DNA of 64,000 nucleotides. It comes from Dietzia alimentaria 72. Its GTDB lineage: Bacteria; Actinomycetota; Actinomycetes; Mycobacteriales; Mycobacteriaceae. Shown one piece after another: positions 17,422-26,288 of the stretch (its first letter is position 1; the number at the start of each line of letters is the position of its first letter). The position numbers and the translations under genes are program-made. A model generated the notes under the pieces. The model saw only the letters and a list, made by a program, of their open reading frames with translations. It was not told where the DNA came from and did no database searches. The stretch spans positions 28,887 through 92,886 of the forward strand of contig NZ_AGFF01000012.1 in NCBI RefSeq assembly GCF_000226215.1, given 5' to 3'.

Positions 17422-18433
17422 GAAGCGCCTGAGGAATCCGGTCGAGCAGGCCGCCCGACACGTCGAAGCCCTGTGGCATCTCAATTCCATACGGCGTGGG
17501 CAGGTCCTGCGGGATCGCGACTGTGATGTCCTCGGCCGTCTGAACCGGTGCCGGGGCCAGCTCGGGTGCGGGGGCCGGGGGCGGCGGTGCGTGCTCGATC
17601 TGGGGAGCCGGGTCGGGTGCCGGGGCCGGCGGGGGTTCGGGTGCGGGTTCGACCGGGCCTGCCCAGGCATCGAGGTCGGGCCGGGTGCCCGCGAAGACGT
17701 TCAGGTCCACATTGTGGGCGAATCCGGGAACCTCGCCGGTGTCGGCACGCTGCCAGAAGAGCCATTCGGTCCAGCCACCGATCACCGGCGAGGTCGGCTC
17801 GGAGACACCGTATTCGGCCAGCCAGAGCGGGTACTCGGCGAACCGGGCGGTGTTGTCCATCCGTTCGATCCAGAAGTAGCGGTAGGTGTAGACGATCGGC
17901 GTGCGGCCGGTGCGGTGGCGCAGGGTGTCGAGGAAGATCTGCGTCCACTCGGCCAGTTCGCGGGCGCCCAGGCCCTCGTCGTACTCAAGGTCGAGCACGG
18001 GTGGCAGCTGATGGCCGCCGACTGACTGGAGTCGATCCGCGAAGGCGTGGGCCTGCTGCGCGGGCTCCATGCGGGGCCTGGCCATGTGGTAGCTGCCCAC
18101 GAGCATCCCTGCGTCGCGGGCGGCGGCCACGTCGGCCTCGTAGTAGCGGTTGGCCGCGCCGGTGCCCTCGGTGGCTTTGATGAACGCGAACGTCTGGCCG
18201 GAGGCGCCGGCGGCATGCCAGTCCACGGCCGCATCGTGGGGATGCTGCCAGCTGGAGGAGTCGACACCCTGCGCCAGACCGTCGAAGACAGGAGAGAGGG
18301 GAGTGACGGCATCGGCGCGGGGCGTGAGGACCACGACGACGACGAGGCCCACCGCCATGACGACCGCGGAGGCCAGGGCGACGAGAAGTCTGGAGATCGG
18401 GGCGCGTCGGACTGACGGACCGGCAGAGGTCAT
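17417..18433 (-). CDS. Secreted GH25 lysozyme-type muramidase
   Basis: The 338-residue protein has a basic N-terminus and a hydrophobic helix (about 11-37) that would export or anchor it. The glycoside hydrolase 25 domain then runs from GVDSSSWQH to the DLNVFAG end. Catalytic-site features are the first Asp in GVDSSSW, FAFIKATEG, the DxE-type pair in VLDLEYDEG, and YTYRYFW. GH25 enzymes cut the MurNAc-GlcNAc bond of peptidoglycan. A Pro/Ala-rich tail of some 60 residues follows. The ATG at 18433 was chosen because the hydrophobic signal starts just after it. It may act in peptidoglycan turnover or in attack on other cells. It stands alone, convergent with the DUF3054 gene. Confidence 0.92.
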   Translation of the reverse strand: MTSAGPSVRRAPISRLLVALASAVVMAVGLVVVVVLTPRADAVTPLSPVFDGLAQGVDSSSWQHPHDAAVDWHAAGASGQTFAFIKATEGTGAANRYYEADVAAARDAGMLVGSYHMARPRMEPAQQAHAFADRLQSVGGHQLPPVLDLEYDEGLGARELAEWTQIFLDTLRHRTGRTPIVYTYRYFWIERMDNTARFAEYPLWLAEYGVSEPTSPVIGGWTEWLFWQRADTGEVPGFAHNVDLNVFAGTRPDLDAWAGPVEPAPEPPPAPAPDPAPQIEHAPPPPAPAPELAPAPVQTAEDITVAIPQDLPTPYGIEMPQGFDVSGGLLDRIPQALP

Positions 18434-18529
18434 GTGCTCGAGTATGGGCGAGCCACATGAGTCACACAAGCAACTCGCGCAACTTTGCGCACATTGGCCC
18501 GGTGCGCGGTTCGGGCACGTGGTGGGTAT

Positions 18530-19276
18530 TCAGGCCGGCGGGGCATGCCCGTCGAGGTCAGCTGGGTTTCGGAGAAGCGCGGCCAGGCCGACCGCGTCCA
18601 GTGAGAACCCTCCAAGCTCATCCGTTCTCGCGATCATCCCCGCCTCGGTGAGCCGACGGATGCGACGGGACAACGTCTCCGGCGTGGTTCCGAGATAGGA
18701 GGCCACGTCTACCTGCGAACTGGGAAGCGTGACGAGGCGGTTTCCGTCGTCGTCGTATGTTCGCGGAAGTGCCAGGAGGTACGAGGCGAGTCGGGTGAGG
18801 ACCGTGTCCGCGACCTGTGCGGACAGGAGGAGTTCGGTTGCGAGCAGGCGCTGGAGAGCGGATTCGAGCAACCCGCGCAGGATCGACGGATACGCGGTGG
18901 CGAGCTGGTCGAACTCGGTGTGCGGAATCGTGCACAAACGGGTGCCGGGTAGGGCGAACGCCGAATGAGCGGGCAGTTGCTGGAGGACCAGTTGCGTCTC
19001 CCCTACGTGTTCGCCGGGTCCGAGGAGTCGCACCGTCCGGCTGTGGCCGGCGGGGCCGACGTGTACCAACCGCAGCCCACCGGTCAGCACTACCGCGATC
19101 CGACCCACGGAATGGCCGGCGTGCTGGATGCATTCGCCGCCCTCGGGGGTTTCGGACCGGGCTACACCGAGGAGGGAGGTCCAGCCGCTGTCGTCCAGCC
19201 CAGCGAACAGCGGCAGGTTGTTCAGTTGCGAACGGGTAAACCGATACCGGGTCCTTGAATGAGCCACGGCACCCAT
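18530..19276 (-). CDS. Crp/Fnr-family regulator with FNR-type recognition helix
   Basis: This 248-residue protein has an N-terminal cyclic-nucleotide-binding-like barrel (about 20-130), a long dimer helix (about 133-165) and a C-terminal winged helix (about 185-220). The recognition helix reads TPETLSRRIRRL. Glu200, Ser203 and Arg204 fit the E-x-x-S-R code by which E. coli FNR (E209, S212, R213) reads TTGAT, unlike the CRP code with Gly. Only two cysteines are present (C49, C115), so it cannot hold a classical four-Cys FNR iron-sulfur cluster. The effector may instead be NO via haem, a nucleotide or another ligand. It is divergent from ctaD, and a perfect TTGAT-N4-ATCAA box lies between them. 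Confidence 0.92.
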   Translation of the reverse strand: MGAVAHSRTRYRFTRSQLNNLPLFAGLDDSGWTSLLGVARSETPEGGECIQHAGHSVGRIAVVLTGGLRLVHVGPAGHSRTVRLLGPGEHVGETQLVLQQLPAHSAFALPGTRLCTIPHTEFDQLATAYPSILRGLLESALQRLLATELLLSAQVADTVLTRLASYLLALPRTYDDDGNRLVTLPSSQVDVASYLGTTPETLSRRIRRLTEAGMIARTDELGGFSLDAVGLAALLRNPADLDGHAPPA

Positions 19277-19314
19277 GGTGCCCCGTCCGCGGATCCGGTG
19301 CCGGGCGACAGCAC

Positions 19315-19328
19315 TTGATCTAGATCAA
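19315..19328. promoter_or_regulatory. Perfect FNR/DNR-type box between the Crp/Fnr gene and ctaD
   Basis: TTGATCTAGATCAA is an exact match to the FNR consensus TTGAT-N4-ATCAA. Its centre (19321.5) is 55.5 bp before the ctaD ATG and about 45 bp before the regulator ATG. A TAnnnT hexamer, TACGGT at 19351-19356, could be a -10 element. A start site near 19363 would put the box at -41.5, the class II activator position. That start site would leave a leader of only about 14 nt, so the promoter part is tentative. Confidence 0.75.
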
Positions 19329-19376
19329 TGACGAATTCTCGAATCGGGTCTACGGTCCGGCTCAAGGAGGCACGTG

Positions 19377-21125
19377 ATGACCACAACCCAGCCAGTACGG
19401 GTAGATGAGACCGTTCAGCCGGCGCAGCCGCGCCCGTTGACGACTTCGCCCTGGCAGATGTTCACCACCACCGATCACAAGCTCATCGGGGTGATGTATA
19501 TCGTCACCTGCCTTGTGTTCTTCTTCGCCGGTGGCCTGATGGCGCTGCTCGTGCGGGCGGAACTATTCCTACCGGGCATGCAGTACCTGTCCAACGAGCA
19601 GTTCAACCAGCTATTCACCATGCACGGCACGGTGATGCTGCTGTTCTACGCCACCCCGATCGTGATCGGCATCGGCAACTATGTGATGCCGCTGCAGATC
19701 GGCGCTCCCGACGTGGCGTTCCCGCGGCTCAACGCGTTTGGCTTCTGGCTGTTCACGTTCGGTGGCGTAGTGGCGCTCTCCGGCTTCCTGACCCCCGGCG
19801 GCTCCGCCGCCTTCGGCTGGACCATGTACATGCCCCTGGCGGACAAGATTCACTCGCCGTACGTGGGCGCCGACCTGTGGATCCTCGGTGTGGCGATCGG
19901 CGGCATCGGCACCATCCTGGGCGCGGTCAACTTCGTCACCACGATCATCTGCCTCCGCGCGCCGGGTATGACCATGTTCAGGATGCCGATCTTCACCTGG
20001 AACCTGATGATCACGTCCGTCCTGATCCTGCTGATCTTCCCGCTGCTCACTGCGGCCGCGATGGGTGTGTTCTACGACCGGACATTCGGCGGCCGCATCT
20101 ACGATCCGTCCAACGGTGGCGCCATTCTCTGGCAGCACCTGTTCTGGTTCTTCGGTCACCCTGAGGTGTACGTGGTGGCACTGCCGTTTTTCGGGATCGT
20201 CTCCGAGGTGTTCCCCGTCTTCTCTCGCAAGCCGCTGTTCGGCTACGCCGGCCTGGTCTTTGCGACCCTGGCGATCGCGGCCCTGTCCATGGCGGTCTGG
20301 GCGCACCATATGTTTGCGACCGGCGCTGTTCTGCTCCCGTTCTTCTCGTTCATGTCCTATCTGATCGCGGTTCCGACCGGTGTGAAGTTCTTCAACTGGA
20401 TCGGCACCATGTGGAAGGGCAAGATCACCTTTGAGGCGCCGATGTTGTTCGCCCTCGGCTTCCTGGTGACCTTCCTCTTCGGCGGTCTGACCGGCATCAT
20501 GATGGCTTCGGCGCCGATCGACTTCCACATCCACGACTCGTACTTCATCGTGGCGCACTTCCACTACGTACTCTTCGGCACCATCGTCTTTGCGACCTTC
20601 TCCGGTGTGTACTTCTGGTTCCCCAAGATGACGGGACGGATGTACGACGAGCGACTCGCGAAGCTGCACTTCTGGCTGATGTTCATCGGCTTCCATACCA
20701 CGTTCTTGGTCCAGCACTGGCTGGGTACGCAGGGAATGCCGCGTCGTTACGCCGACTACCTGGCCACAGACAACTTCACCGTTCTCAACCAGATCTCGAC
20801 GGTCGGCTCGTTCATCCTGGGCATAGCGATGCTGCCGTTTATCTGGAACATGATCAAGAGCTGGCGCTACGGTGAGATCGTCACCGTCGACGACCCGTGG
20901 GGCGGAGGCAACTCCCTCGAGTGGGCCACCTCCTGCCCGCCGCCGCGCCACAACTTCGAGACGCTGCCGCGGATCCGTTCCGAGCGTCCTGCCTTCGAAC
21001 TGCACTACCCGCACATGACCGAGCGCATGCGCGACGAGTCCCACGTAGGGGGTCGCGCCCGCTCCCGGGATCACGGCTCGCTGAAGGACGCCGCTAGCAG
21101 GGGCACCCCGCCCAACAAGGGCTGA
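19377..21125 (+). CDS. ctaD: Cytochrome c oxidase subunit I (aa3 type)
   Basis: This 582-residue haem-copper oxidase subunit reduces O2 to water and pumps protons. Twelve helices are visible. Key ligands are present: [10 protein letters not shown] (low-spin haem His), [13 protein letters not shown] (CuB His and the cross-linked Tyr), WAHHMFATG (CuB His pair), and [10 protein letters not shown] (haem a3 and haem a His). The ATG at 19377 is preceded by AAGGAGG with six-base spacing; the GTG at 19374 would sit too close. It stands alone, as ctaD does in mycobacteria (Rv3043c), apart from ctaC and ctaE. The perfect FNR-type box upstream suggests control by the divergent Crp/Fnr protein. The tail after the last helix is long, basic and Gly-rich. 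Confidence 0.97.
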   Translation: MTTTQPVRVDETVQPAQPRPLTTSPWQMFTTTDHKLIGVMYIVTCLVFFFAGGLMALLVRAELFLPGMQYLSNEQFNQLFTMHGTVMLLFYATPIVIGIGNYVMPLQIGAPDVAFPRLNAFGFWLFTFGGVVALSGFLTPGGSAAFGWTMYMPLADKIHSPYVGADLWILGVAIGGIGTILGAVNFVTTIICLRAPGMTMFRMPIFTWNLMITSVLILLIFPLLTAAAMGVFYDRTFGGRIYDPSNGGAILWQHLFWFFGHPEVYVVALPFFGIVSEVFPVFSRKPLFGYAGLVFATLAIAALSMAVWAHHMFATGAVLLPFFSFMSYLIAVPTGVKFFNWIGTMWKGKITFEAPMLFALGFLVTFLFGGLTGIMMASAPIDFHIHDSYFIVAHFHYVLFGTIVFATFSGVYFWFPKMTGRMYDERLAKLHFWLMFIGFHTTFLVQHWLGTQGMPRRYADYLATDNFTVLNQISTVGSFILGIAMLPFIWNMIKSWRYGEIVTVDDPWGGGNSLEWATSCPPPRHNFETLPRIRSERPAFELHYPHMTERMRDESHVGGRARSRDHGSLKDAASRGTPPNKG

Positions 21126-21195
21126 TCGGGGTGTTCACCTCGCACCGGCCACCAGCGGTGTAGGCATCCACGTCGTGACCTCCGTTGATGCACTA

Positions 21196-21223
21196 GGGAT
21201 GTCACCGCCGGGGGTGGCATCCC
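21196..21223 (+). terminator. Hairpin downstream of ctaD
   Basis: GGGATGTCACC pairs with GGTGGCATCCC (11 bp with one U-G pair) around GCCGGG, 70 bp after the ctaD stop. No U-run follows; a G-rich stretch does. It may be an L-shaped actinobacterial terminator. The rest of the gap to 21353 holds an A/T-richer promoter-like region (TACTCT at 21311-21316) for the next gene. Confidence 0.45.
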
Positions 21224-21353
21224 GGGGGGAGTGGGTAGTGGTCTGGGTCACGGATTAATCACAACCTGTAACACACGGCCCCACGCGTGCGAATGCCACT
21301 TTTTCTCACCTACTCTTAAGGCAGTCCCTCTGAAGAAGTCGGGAGTGCCCCTC

Positions 21354-21626
21354 ATGACCGATGCTGTTGATCTCTCAAACCCTCGTTACCGCCATGCCCT
21401 CGTGACCGAGGTGGACGGCCCAGGCGACGATCCCACCCTCGAGGTGGTCGTGGCCGAAACTGTTTTCTTGGACGAGCACGGTGCCGGGCGTGGTGTTCCC
21501 GAACTGCGACTGCGGACAGGGGTCGACGGCATCACGCTCACGGATCGCGACCAGGTCCTGGAACTGCAGGCGGTTATTAATCGTGCGGTTAACCAGTGGC
21601 GCGACTGCGCCTCACACCTGGCCTGA
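21354..21626 (+). CDS. Small cytoplasmic protein of unknown function
   Basis: This 90-residue acidic protein has no signal or membrane segment. It opens MTDAVDLSNPRYRHALVTEV and ends in a helix (VLELQAVINRAVNQWRDCAS). GGGAG eight bases before the ATG supports this start. The body looks like a small alpha/beta domain. I do not recognise the family. It stands alone between ctaD and a convergent pentapeptide-repeat gene, with its own A/T-rich upstream region. Confidence 0.65.
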   Translation: MTDAVDLSNPRYRHALVTEVDGPGDDPTLEVVVAETVFLDEHGAGRGVPELRLRTGVDGITLTDRDQVLELQAVINRAVNQWRDCASHLA

Positions 21627-21659
21627 CGACCGGTGCGCCTCCGGGGTGGAAGAGGTCGG

Positions 21660-22349
21660 TCACTCGACCCTGATACTGGCCTCCCCGATCAGCGCCAGGC
21701 CCACCCCGAGGACCTGTTCAGGTGAGATGAGTGCGCCTCGCAATGCGGACGCGCCGCGGATGTCCTCGAGATCGGCGCCACGCAGGTCGGCGGCGGAGAG
21801 CTCGGCCCGCTCAAAGCCCGCCCCGCGCAGGTCGGCGCCCTCGGTGGACAGATCGGCAATCCGGGTCTCGAGTAGGTCCGCCTGACGGCACCGCGTCCCG
21901 GCCAGGCGGACACGCTGGATCCGCGCCATCCGCAGGCTGATCATGTCGGCGTGGCAATCCTCGAAGCTCACGTCGGTCAGGCGTGCGTCAGAGAGAACAA
22001 TCCCGGTGAGGCGGCAGCCCACGAAACGCACCCGTGTGAAGGCGGCTCCGTCCGCGACGAGGCCCGAGAGGTCGCAACCGCGGACCACGACATCGGTCAG
22101 GCGCAGGGAGTCTGCCCGGGCGCCGCTGAGTCGGAGGTCCTGCAGGATGGACTCTCGGATCTCCATGCCGCCGATCCGCGCGGCCCCGTCTTCCGGTCCG
22201 GGCACGTGTTCGGCTGTGGCGAGAACGCCGTCCCAGAGGCCGTCGGGTTCGAGTTCGGACCGGGGAGGATCCAGTTGCTCGGGTCGCGGGGTCGACGGGG
22301 CGACGGGCGGGCGGGGCGTGCTGGATCGACGGCTGAGCGGGGTGGTCAT
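21660..22349 (-). CDS. Pentapeptide-repeat protein
   Basis: The 229-residue protein has a disordered Pro/Ser-rich N-terminus (about 1-45). From about residue 65 to 210 it carries A(D/N)LxX-type pentapeptides such as RLSGARADSLRLTDV and GADLRGAGFERAELSAADLR. These fold into a right-handed quadrilateral beta-helix. Some members (MfpA, Qnr) mimic DNA and protect gyrase from quinolones; most have no known role. The chain is less regular than MfpA's, so I do not assign that function. The ATG at 22349 was chosen because little upstream looks coding. It lies 26 bp downstream of a lipoprotein gene on the same strand. Confidence 0.87.
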   Translation of the reverse strand: MTTPLSRRSSTPRPPVAPSTPRPEQLDPPRSELEPDGLWDGVLATAEHVPGPEDGAARIGGMEIRESILQDLRLSGARADSLRLTDVVVRGCDLSGLVADGAAFTRVRFVGCRLTGIVLSDARLTDVSFEDCHADMISLRMARIQRVRLAGTRCRQADLLETRIADLSTEGADLRGAGFERAELSAADLRGADLEDIRGASALRGALISPEQVLGVGLALIGEASIRVE

Positions 22350-22375
22350 GGGGGCCAGCTTAGGTCGGACCGCGG

Positions 22376-22798
22376 TCAGTCGAGGTCGCAGAGCCGCTGG
22401 AACTGGCCCCACTGGGTCTCGATGGTCACTCGGTCGAAGTCCGACTGCGCGGCGAGGCCCGAGAGTCGACTCGCCACCGCGGAAAGCGCGTTGTCCTGCA
22501 CTCCCGCGGCGAGTTCGCGCACGTGCGCCGAGAGGCTGGTATCGGGGTTTTCGCTGTGGACCAGCTGGTGCACCGGCCCGGTCAGTTTGTCGCATCCGGG
22601 GGTGGCCTCGGGACCCGGTGTGGGTGGCGTCGGGCTGGCGGCAGCGCCCGTGGTGGTGCTGGCCGCGGTGGTGGGGGTGGTTGAGGTGGCGCCGGGCGAC
22701 TGCTCACCGCTGGTGACCTGACTGCATCCGGACCCGATCAGTGCCGCCCAGGTGGCGGCGACGAGAAGTGGCCGGGCCGCGACTCTGCCTGTGGTCAT
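22376..22798 (-). CDS. Small lipoprotein of unknown function
   Basis: The 140-residue product has a basic start (MTTGRVAARP), a hydrophobic core and the lipobox LIGSGC, which would lipidate Cys25. A Thr/Ala/Pro-rich linker (about 30-60) leads to a small helical domain of 70 residues with two cysteines (TPGCDKL and FQRLCDLD), likely a disulfide. There is no recognised family. It probably shares a transcript with the pentapeptide-repeat gene. A perfect 16-bp palindrome lies 60 bp upstream of its start, between it and the divergent DUF4395 gene. Confidence 0.8.
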   Translation of the reverse strand: MTTGRVAARPLLVAATWAALIGSGCSQVTSGEQSPGATSTTPTTAASTTTGAAASPTPPTPGPEATPGCDKLTGPVHQLVHSENPDTSLSAHVRELAAGVQDNALSAVASRLSGLAAQSDFDRVTIETQWGQFQRLCDLD

Positions 22799-22857
22799 GG
22801 GCTGAGATTAGGCGATCGGAGCTTCCCGCGGGAACAAGAGTAGGCTCTGCCGCTAGA

Positions 22858-22873
22858 TAGACCGATCGGTCTA
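22858..22873. promoter_or_regulatory. Perfect 16-bp palindrome, TetR-type operator
   Basis: TAGACCGATCGGTCTA is its own reverse complement. It lies 28 bp before the DUF4395 start and 60 bp before the divergent lipoprotein start. Size and symmetry match operators of TetR-family repressors. No TetR gene is adjacent; three others occur in the window (near 36.2, 38.4 and 45.7 kb) and one elsewhere may be the partner. Confidence 0.65.
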
Positions 22874-22900
22874 CTGGGCAGTCTGGAAGGAGTGGTGGCC

Positions 22901-23413
22901 ATGAGTCTGCGAGAGGTGTTCGCTTTCCCGGAGGTCGTCAACGACTACGCGGCCCGCTGTACCGCGGCGCTGGTGGTCACACTCGCGGTGGTCACCATGC
23001 TGGCTCCGCACCCGGCGCAGACGTGGCTCGCCGGCGTATTGGTCGTCGGGTTCGCACTCCGCGTCGCGGGAGGGCCGCGGTATTCGCCGTTCGGAAGGCT
23101 TTCCGTGCACGTCATTGCCCCACGGGTGAGCGCCGACCCCAAGCTCGTCTCGGGCGCCCCCAAGCGGTTCGCGCAGACCATAGGTTTAGTGATGTCGTCG
23201 GTCACGTTCGGCCTGTTCCTCGGTGGTTTCACCACGGCAGCTGTCGTGGTGCTCGGGATTCTGGTGGCCGCCGCGCTCGCAGAGGCTGCTCTGGGGTTCT
23301 GCCTGGGGTGCTGGATGTACGCCCACCTGCAGCGCGCAGGTGTGGTCTCCGCGGATGCCTGCGTCGAGTGCGCCGACATCTGGGCCAGGCCTGGGATGAC
23401 CGCGCGGAATTGA
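22901..23413 (+). CDS. DUF4395 family membrane protein
   Basis: This 170-residue protein has four hydrophobic helices and ends in the family hallmark FCLGCWMYAHLQR followed by CVECADIW. The cysteine pairs (FCLGC and CVEC) sit near the membrane face and could be redox-active or bind metal. DUF4395 proteins are often found near thioredoxin-like and sulfurtransferase genes. The ATG at 22901 has AAGGAG eight bases upstream. A perfect palindrome lies in its promoter region, so it is probably repressed by a TetR-type protein. The function is unknown. Confidence 0.88.
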   Translation: MSLREVFAFPEVVNDYAARCTAALVVTLAVVTMLAPHPAQTWLAGVLVVGFALRVAGGPRYSPFGRLSVHVIAPRVSADPKLVSGAPKRFAQTIGLVMSSVTFGLFLGGFTTAAVVVLGILVAAALAEAALGFCLGCWMYAHLQRAGVVSADACVECADIWARPGMTARN

Positions 23414-23449
23414 GAAGCTCCTGATAGTTGGCCGCGATACGGTGTCCAC

Positions 23450-24166
23450 ATGAGCGATCCCATCGACCGCAACGACCCTGACGCACCCGACGACCTGCCG
23501 AATGACGCAGCCTCGGCTCCGTCGGCAGATTCGCAGTGGGCGTCTGAATGGGAGCCGGGCCCGGCATCGGGCGCAGCGGTCGATGAGGATGTAGAAACCG
23601 GACCGCCCGGGGCGGGCGCGTTCTCCCCCGGCGCCGGAGATGCCGCTGCCGGGGAAAGCGCGCCTTACGGTGCGCAGTCGTCTGATCCGCAGCGTGACGG
23701 CGATCAGAATTACGGCGTTCGGGACTACGGTGGGCAGGCTGATCGCGGCCAGGCCTACGGCAGCCAGCCATACGGGCCCCAGTCCTACGGAGCGCCGGAC
23801 TACGGCCAGCACGGCGCCCAGCAGTACGGCGCCCAGCCTTACGGAACCCCGCAGCACGGTGCGCAACCCTACGGCCAGCCCTACGGCCAGCCGTACGGGG
23901 CGATGCAGGGCTACGGTCAGCCGTCCTCGGCAGTCCGAAAGGATCCGGGCCTCATGCTCCTAGCGTCGTTCTTCATCCCGGGCCTGGGCACGATCCTCAA
24001 CGGCGACACCGGTAAGGGCGTTGGCATCCTCGTCGGATATCTCATCGGGATAGTGCTCTCCGCGGTCATCATCGGCATCCCGATGGTGATCGGTTTCTGG
24101 ATCTGGGGCCTTGTCGACGCCTACCAGGGGACCCAGAAGTACAACGCAAGTCACGGACTGCCCTGA
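23450..24166 (+). CDS. TM2-like membrane protein with a long Tyr/Gly/Gln-rich N-terminus
   Basis: The 238-residue protein has an acidic, disordered first 75 residues. A tract of about 90 residues built on YG-[QA]-PYG-type repeats follows (such as [14 protein letters not shown]), then a C-terminal domain with two helices ([19 protein letters not shown] and [19 protein letters not shown]). The start of the domain, the short GDTGKGVG turn and the closing [14 protein letters not shown] fit TM2-type proteins. Tyr/Gly/Gln-rich tracts can phase-separate or bind partners. The protein follows DUF4395 by 36 bp and may share its promoter. The function is unknown. Confidence 0.8.
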   Translation: MSDPIDRNDPDAPDDLPNDAASAPSADSQWASEWEPGPASGAAVDEDVETGPPGAGAFSPGAGDAAAGESAPYGAQSSDPQRDGDQNYGVRDYGGQADRGQAYGSQPYGPQSYGAPDYGQHGAQQYGAQPYGTPQHGAQPYGQPYGQPYGAMQGYGQPSSAVRKDPGLMLLASFFIPGLGTILNGDTGKGVGILVGYLIGIVLSAVIIGIPMVIGFWIWGLVDAYQGTQKYNASHGLP

Positions 24167-24216
24167 GTAGGGCGCACGGGGCCGCCGTGCCCGCGCCTTT
24201 TCCGTAACCTGGGCGC

Positions 24217-26247
24217 ATGACAGCGACCGAGATCCCCACTGATGCCCCCCGCCCCTCGGGCCTGGACCTACAGTACGTCGACAGCGGCGTCCGGTCCCAG
24301 GATGACCTTTACAACCACGTCAACGGCACCTGGATCCGCGACCATGTGATACCCGCGGACCGGCCCATCGACGGGGCTTTTCTCGCGCTGCGCGATCTCT
24401 CCGAGGAGCGGGTGCGTGACATCATCACCGACGCCCCCGTCGACTCGGCGGTCGGTGCGTTCTACGCCTCGTTCATGGATACCGACGCGATCGAGGCCGC
24501 AGGGATCGGGGCCGTTGCTCCTGACCTCGCCGAGGTCGACGGCGCGGCAGACCGCGACGCGCTGGCCCTGGCGATGGCGCGACTCGAGCGGACCGGTGTC
24601 CCCGGCCTGATCGGTGCCTACGTCAACAACGACGCCAAGAACTCCACCGAGTACATCCTGTACATGGTGCAATACGGCATCGGTTTGCCCGATGAGTCGT
24701 TCTACCGTGAGGACCAATACGCCGAACTCCGCGAGCAGTACGTCGCGCACATCAGCCGGATGTTCGAGCTGGCAGGCCCGTCCGCTGCCGGGGCGGCGGA
24801 GAACGGCGATGCCTCCGATGAGCCTGCGGCCCGCGCCGCCCGCATCCTTGAGTTGGAGACCCGGATCGCCGCAGCGCACTGGGACGTGGTGGCCCGCCGC
24901 GACGCGGACAAGACCTACAACCCCGTCACCTGGTCGGAGCTGCCCGAACTGGCGCCCGGATTCCCGTGGCACGACTGGGCCCGCGAGATCGGCGGCACGG
25001 AGGAGACCTTCGGCCGACTGGTGGCCATGCAGCCCGACTTCCTCACCGCCGCAGCCGACCTGTGGGCCTCGGAGCCACTGGAGACGTGGAAGGACTGGCT
25101 GCGTTGGCGGATCCTGAGCTCTCGCGCGGCATTCCTGCACTCGGAGATGGTCGATCAGGACTTCGCGTTCTACGGCACCGCCATGTCCGGTACCGAAGAG
25201 ATAAAGGCCCGCTGGAAGCGTGGCGTGGCGTCCGTCGAAGGCGCACTCGGGGAGGAGGTGGGCAAGGAGTACGTGGCCCGTCACTTCCCGCCCGGTCACA
25301 AGGCGCGGATGGAGGAGTTGGTCGCCAACCTCACTGCTGCGTACCGGTACTCCATCACCCGACTGCCCTGGATGACACCAGCCACCCAGGAGCGCGCGCT
25401 GGCCAAGCTCGAGGCGTTCGTGCCCAAGATCGGCTACCCGGACGAGTGGCGGGACTACTCTGCGCTCGAGGTGCGTGCCGACGACCTGTTGGGAAACGTG
25501 CGCCGCTCAGCCGCGTTCGAGCATGACTACGAACTCGGCAAGCTCGGGGGCCCCGTCGACCGCGGCGAATGGCACATGACGCCGCAGACCGTGAACGCGT
25601 ACTACAACCCGGTCATGAACGAGATCGTCTTCCCGGCGGCCATCCTGCAGCCACCGTTCTTCGACGCCGAAGCGGACGACGCCGCCAATTACGGCGCGAT
25701 CGGCGCGGTGATCGGCCACGAGATCGGTCACGGATTCGACGACCAGGGCTCCAAGTACGACGGCGCCGGCAACCTGGTGGACTGGTGGACCGACGAGGAC
25801 CGCGAGGCGTTCGGCACCCGCGTGGAAGCGCTGATCGACCAGTACCAGGGGCTCACCCCGGAGGGGCTGGACCCCGAGAAGGACCACGTCAACGGTGCGT
25901 TCACCGTGGGTGAGAACATCGGCGATCTCGGAGGGCTGACCATCGCACTGCTCGCCTACCGCCTGGCTAACGGTGACGACGACGAGCCCGCTGACGGCAA
26001 CGAGGTGGGCCCCGAGATCGACGGGCTGACCGGCATCCAGCGGCTTATCACCTCGTGGGCGATTGTGTGGCGCACCAAGACGCGCGCGGAGGAGGCTGCC
26101 CGTCGCCTGGCGGTGGACCCCCACTCGCCGCCGGAGTTCCGCTGCAACCAGGTGGTGAAGAATCTCGACGACTTCCATCACGCCTTCGGCGTGACCGAGG
26201 CCGACGGGATGTGGCTGGCACCAGAGGAGCGCGTCAGCATCTGGTGA
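24217..26247 (+). CDS. zmp1: M13-family zinc metallopeptidase (Zmp1/PepO-like)
   Basis: This 676-residue neprilysin-type peptidase opens with YVDSGVRSQDDLYNHVNGTW, the usual M13 N-terminal signature. The zinc site is HEIGH (H501, E502, H505) inside VIGHEIGHGFDDQGSKYD. The third ligand is Glu566 in GENIGDLGG, and the family ending VSIW is present. There is no N-terminal signal peptide, as in M. tuberculosis Zmp1 (Rv0198c, 663 residues), which reaches the outside without one and affects host inflammasome signalling. Zmp1 is also the nearest neighbour on the Rv0198c-Rv0226c map. The name rests on family and gene order. A host role should not be assumed for this organism. Confidence 0.92.
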   Translation: MTATEIPTDAPRPSGLDLQYVDSGVRSQDDLYNHVNGTWIRDHVIPADRPIDGAFLALRDLSEERVRDIITDAPVDSAVGAFYASFMDTDAIEAAGIGAVAPDLAEVDGAADRDALALAMARLERTGVPGLIGAYVNNDAKNSTEYILYMVQYGIGLPDESFYREDQYAELREQYVAHISRMFELAGPSAAGAAENGDASDEPAARAARILELETRIAAAHWDVVARRDADKTYNPVTWSELPELAPGFPWHDWAREIGGTEETFGRLVAMQPDFLTAAADLWASEPLETWKDWLRWRILSSRAAFLHSEMVDQDFAFYGTAMSGTEEIKARWKRGVASVEGALGEEVGKEYVARHFPPGHKARMEELVANLTAAYRYSITRLPWMTPATQERALAKLEAFVPKIGYPDEWRDYSALEVRADDLLGNVRRSAAFEHDYELGKLGGPVDRGEWHMTPQTVNAYYNPVMNEIVFPAAILQPPFFDAEADDAANYGAIGAVIGHEIGHGFDDQGSKYDGAGNLVDWWTDEDREAFGTRVEALIDQYQGLTPEGLDPEKDHVNGAFTVGENIGDLGGLTIALLAYRLANGDDDEPADGNEVGPEIDGLTGIQRLITSWAIVWRTKTRAEEAARRLAVDPHSPPEFRCNQVVKNLDDFHHAFGVTEADGMWLAPEERVSIW

Positions 26248-26288
26248 AGCCACGTCTTCAGGTGCGTCAGGCCGGTTAATGTCCACCC

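Noticed and set aside
17293..17526. 77-residue plus-strand frame containing the EPAxQ repeats
   Set aside because: No ribosome site, and its second half overlaps the lysozyme gene; kept only as a DNA repeat.
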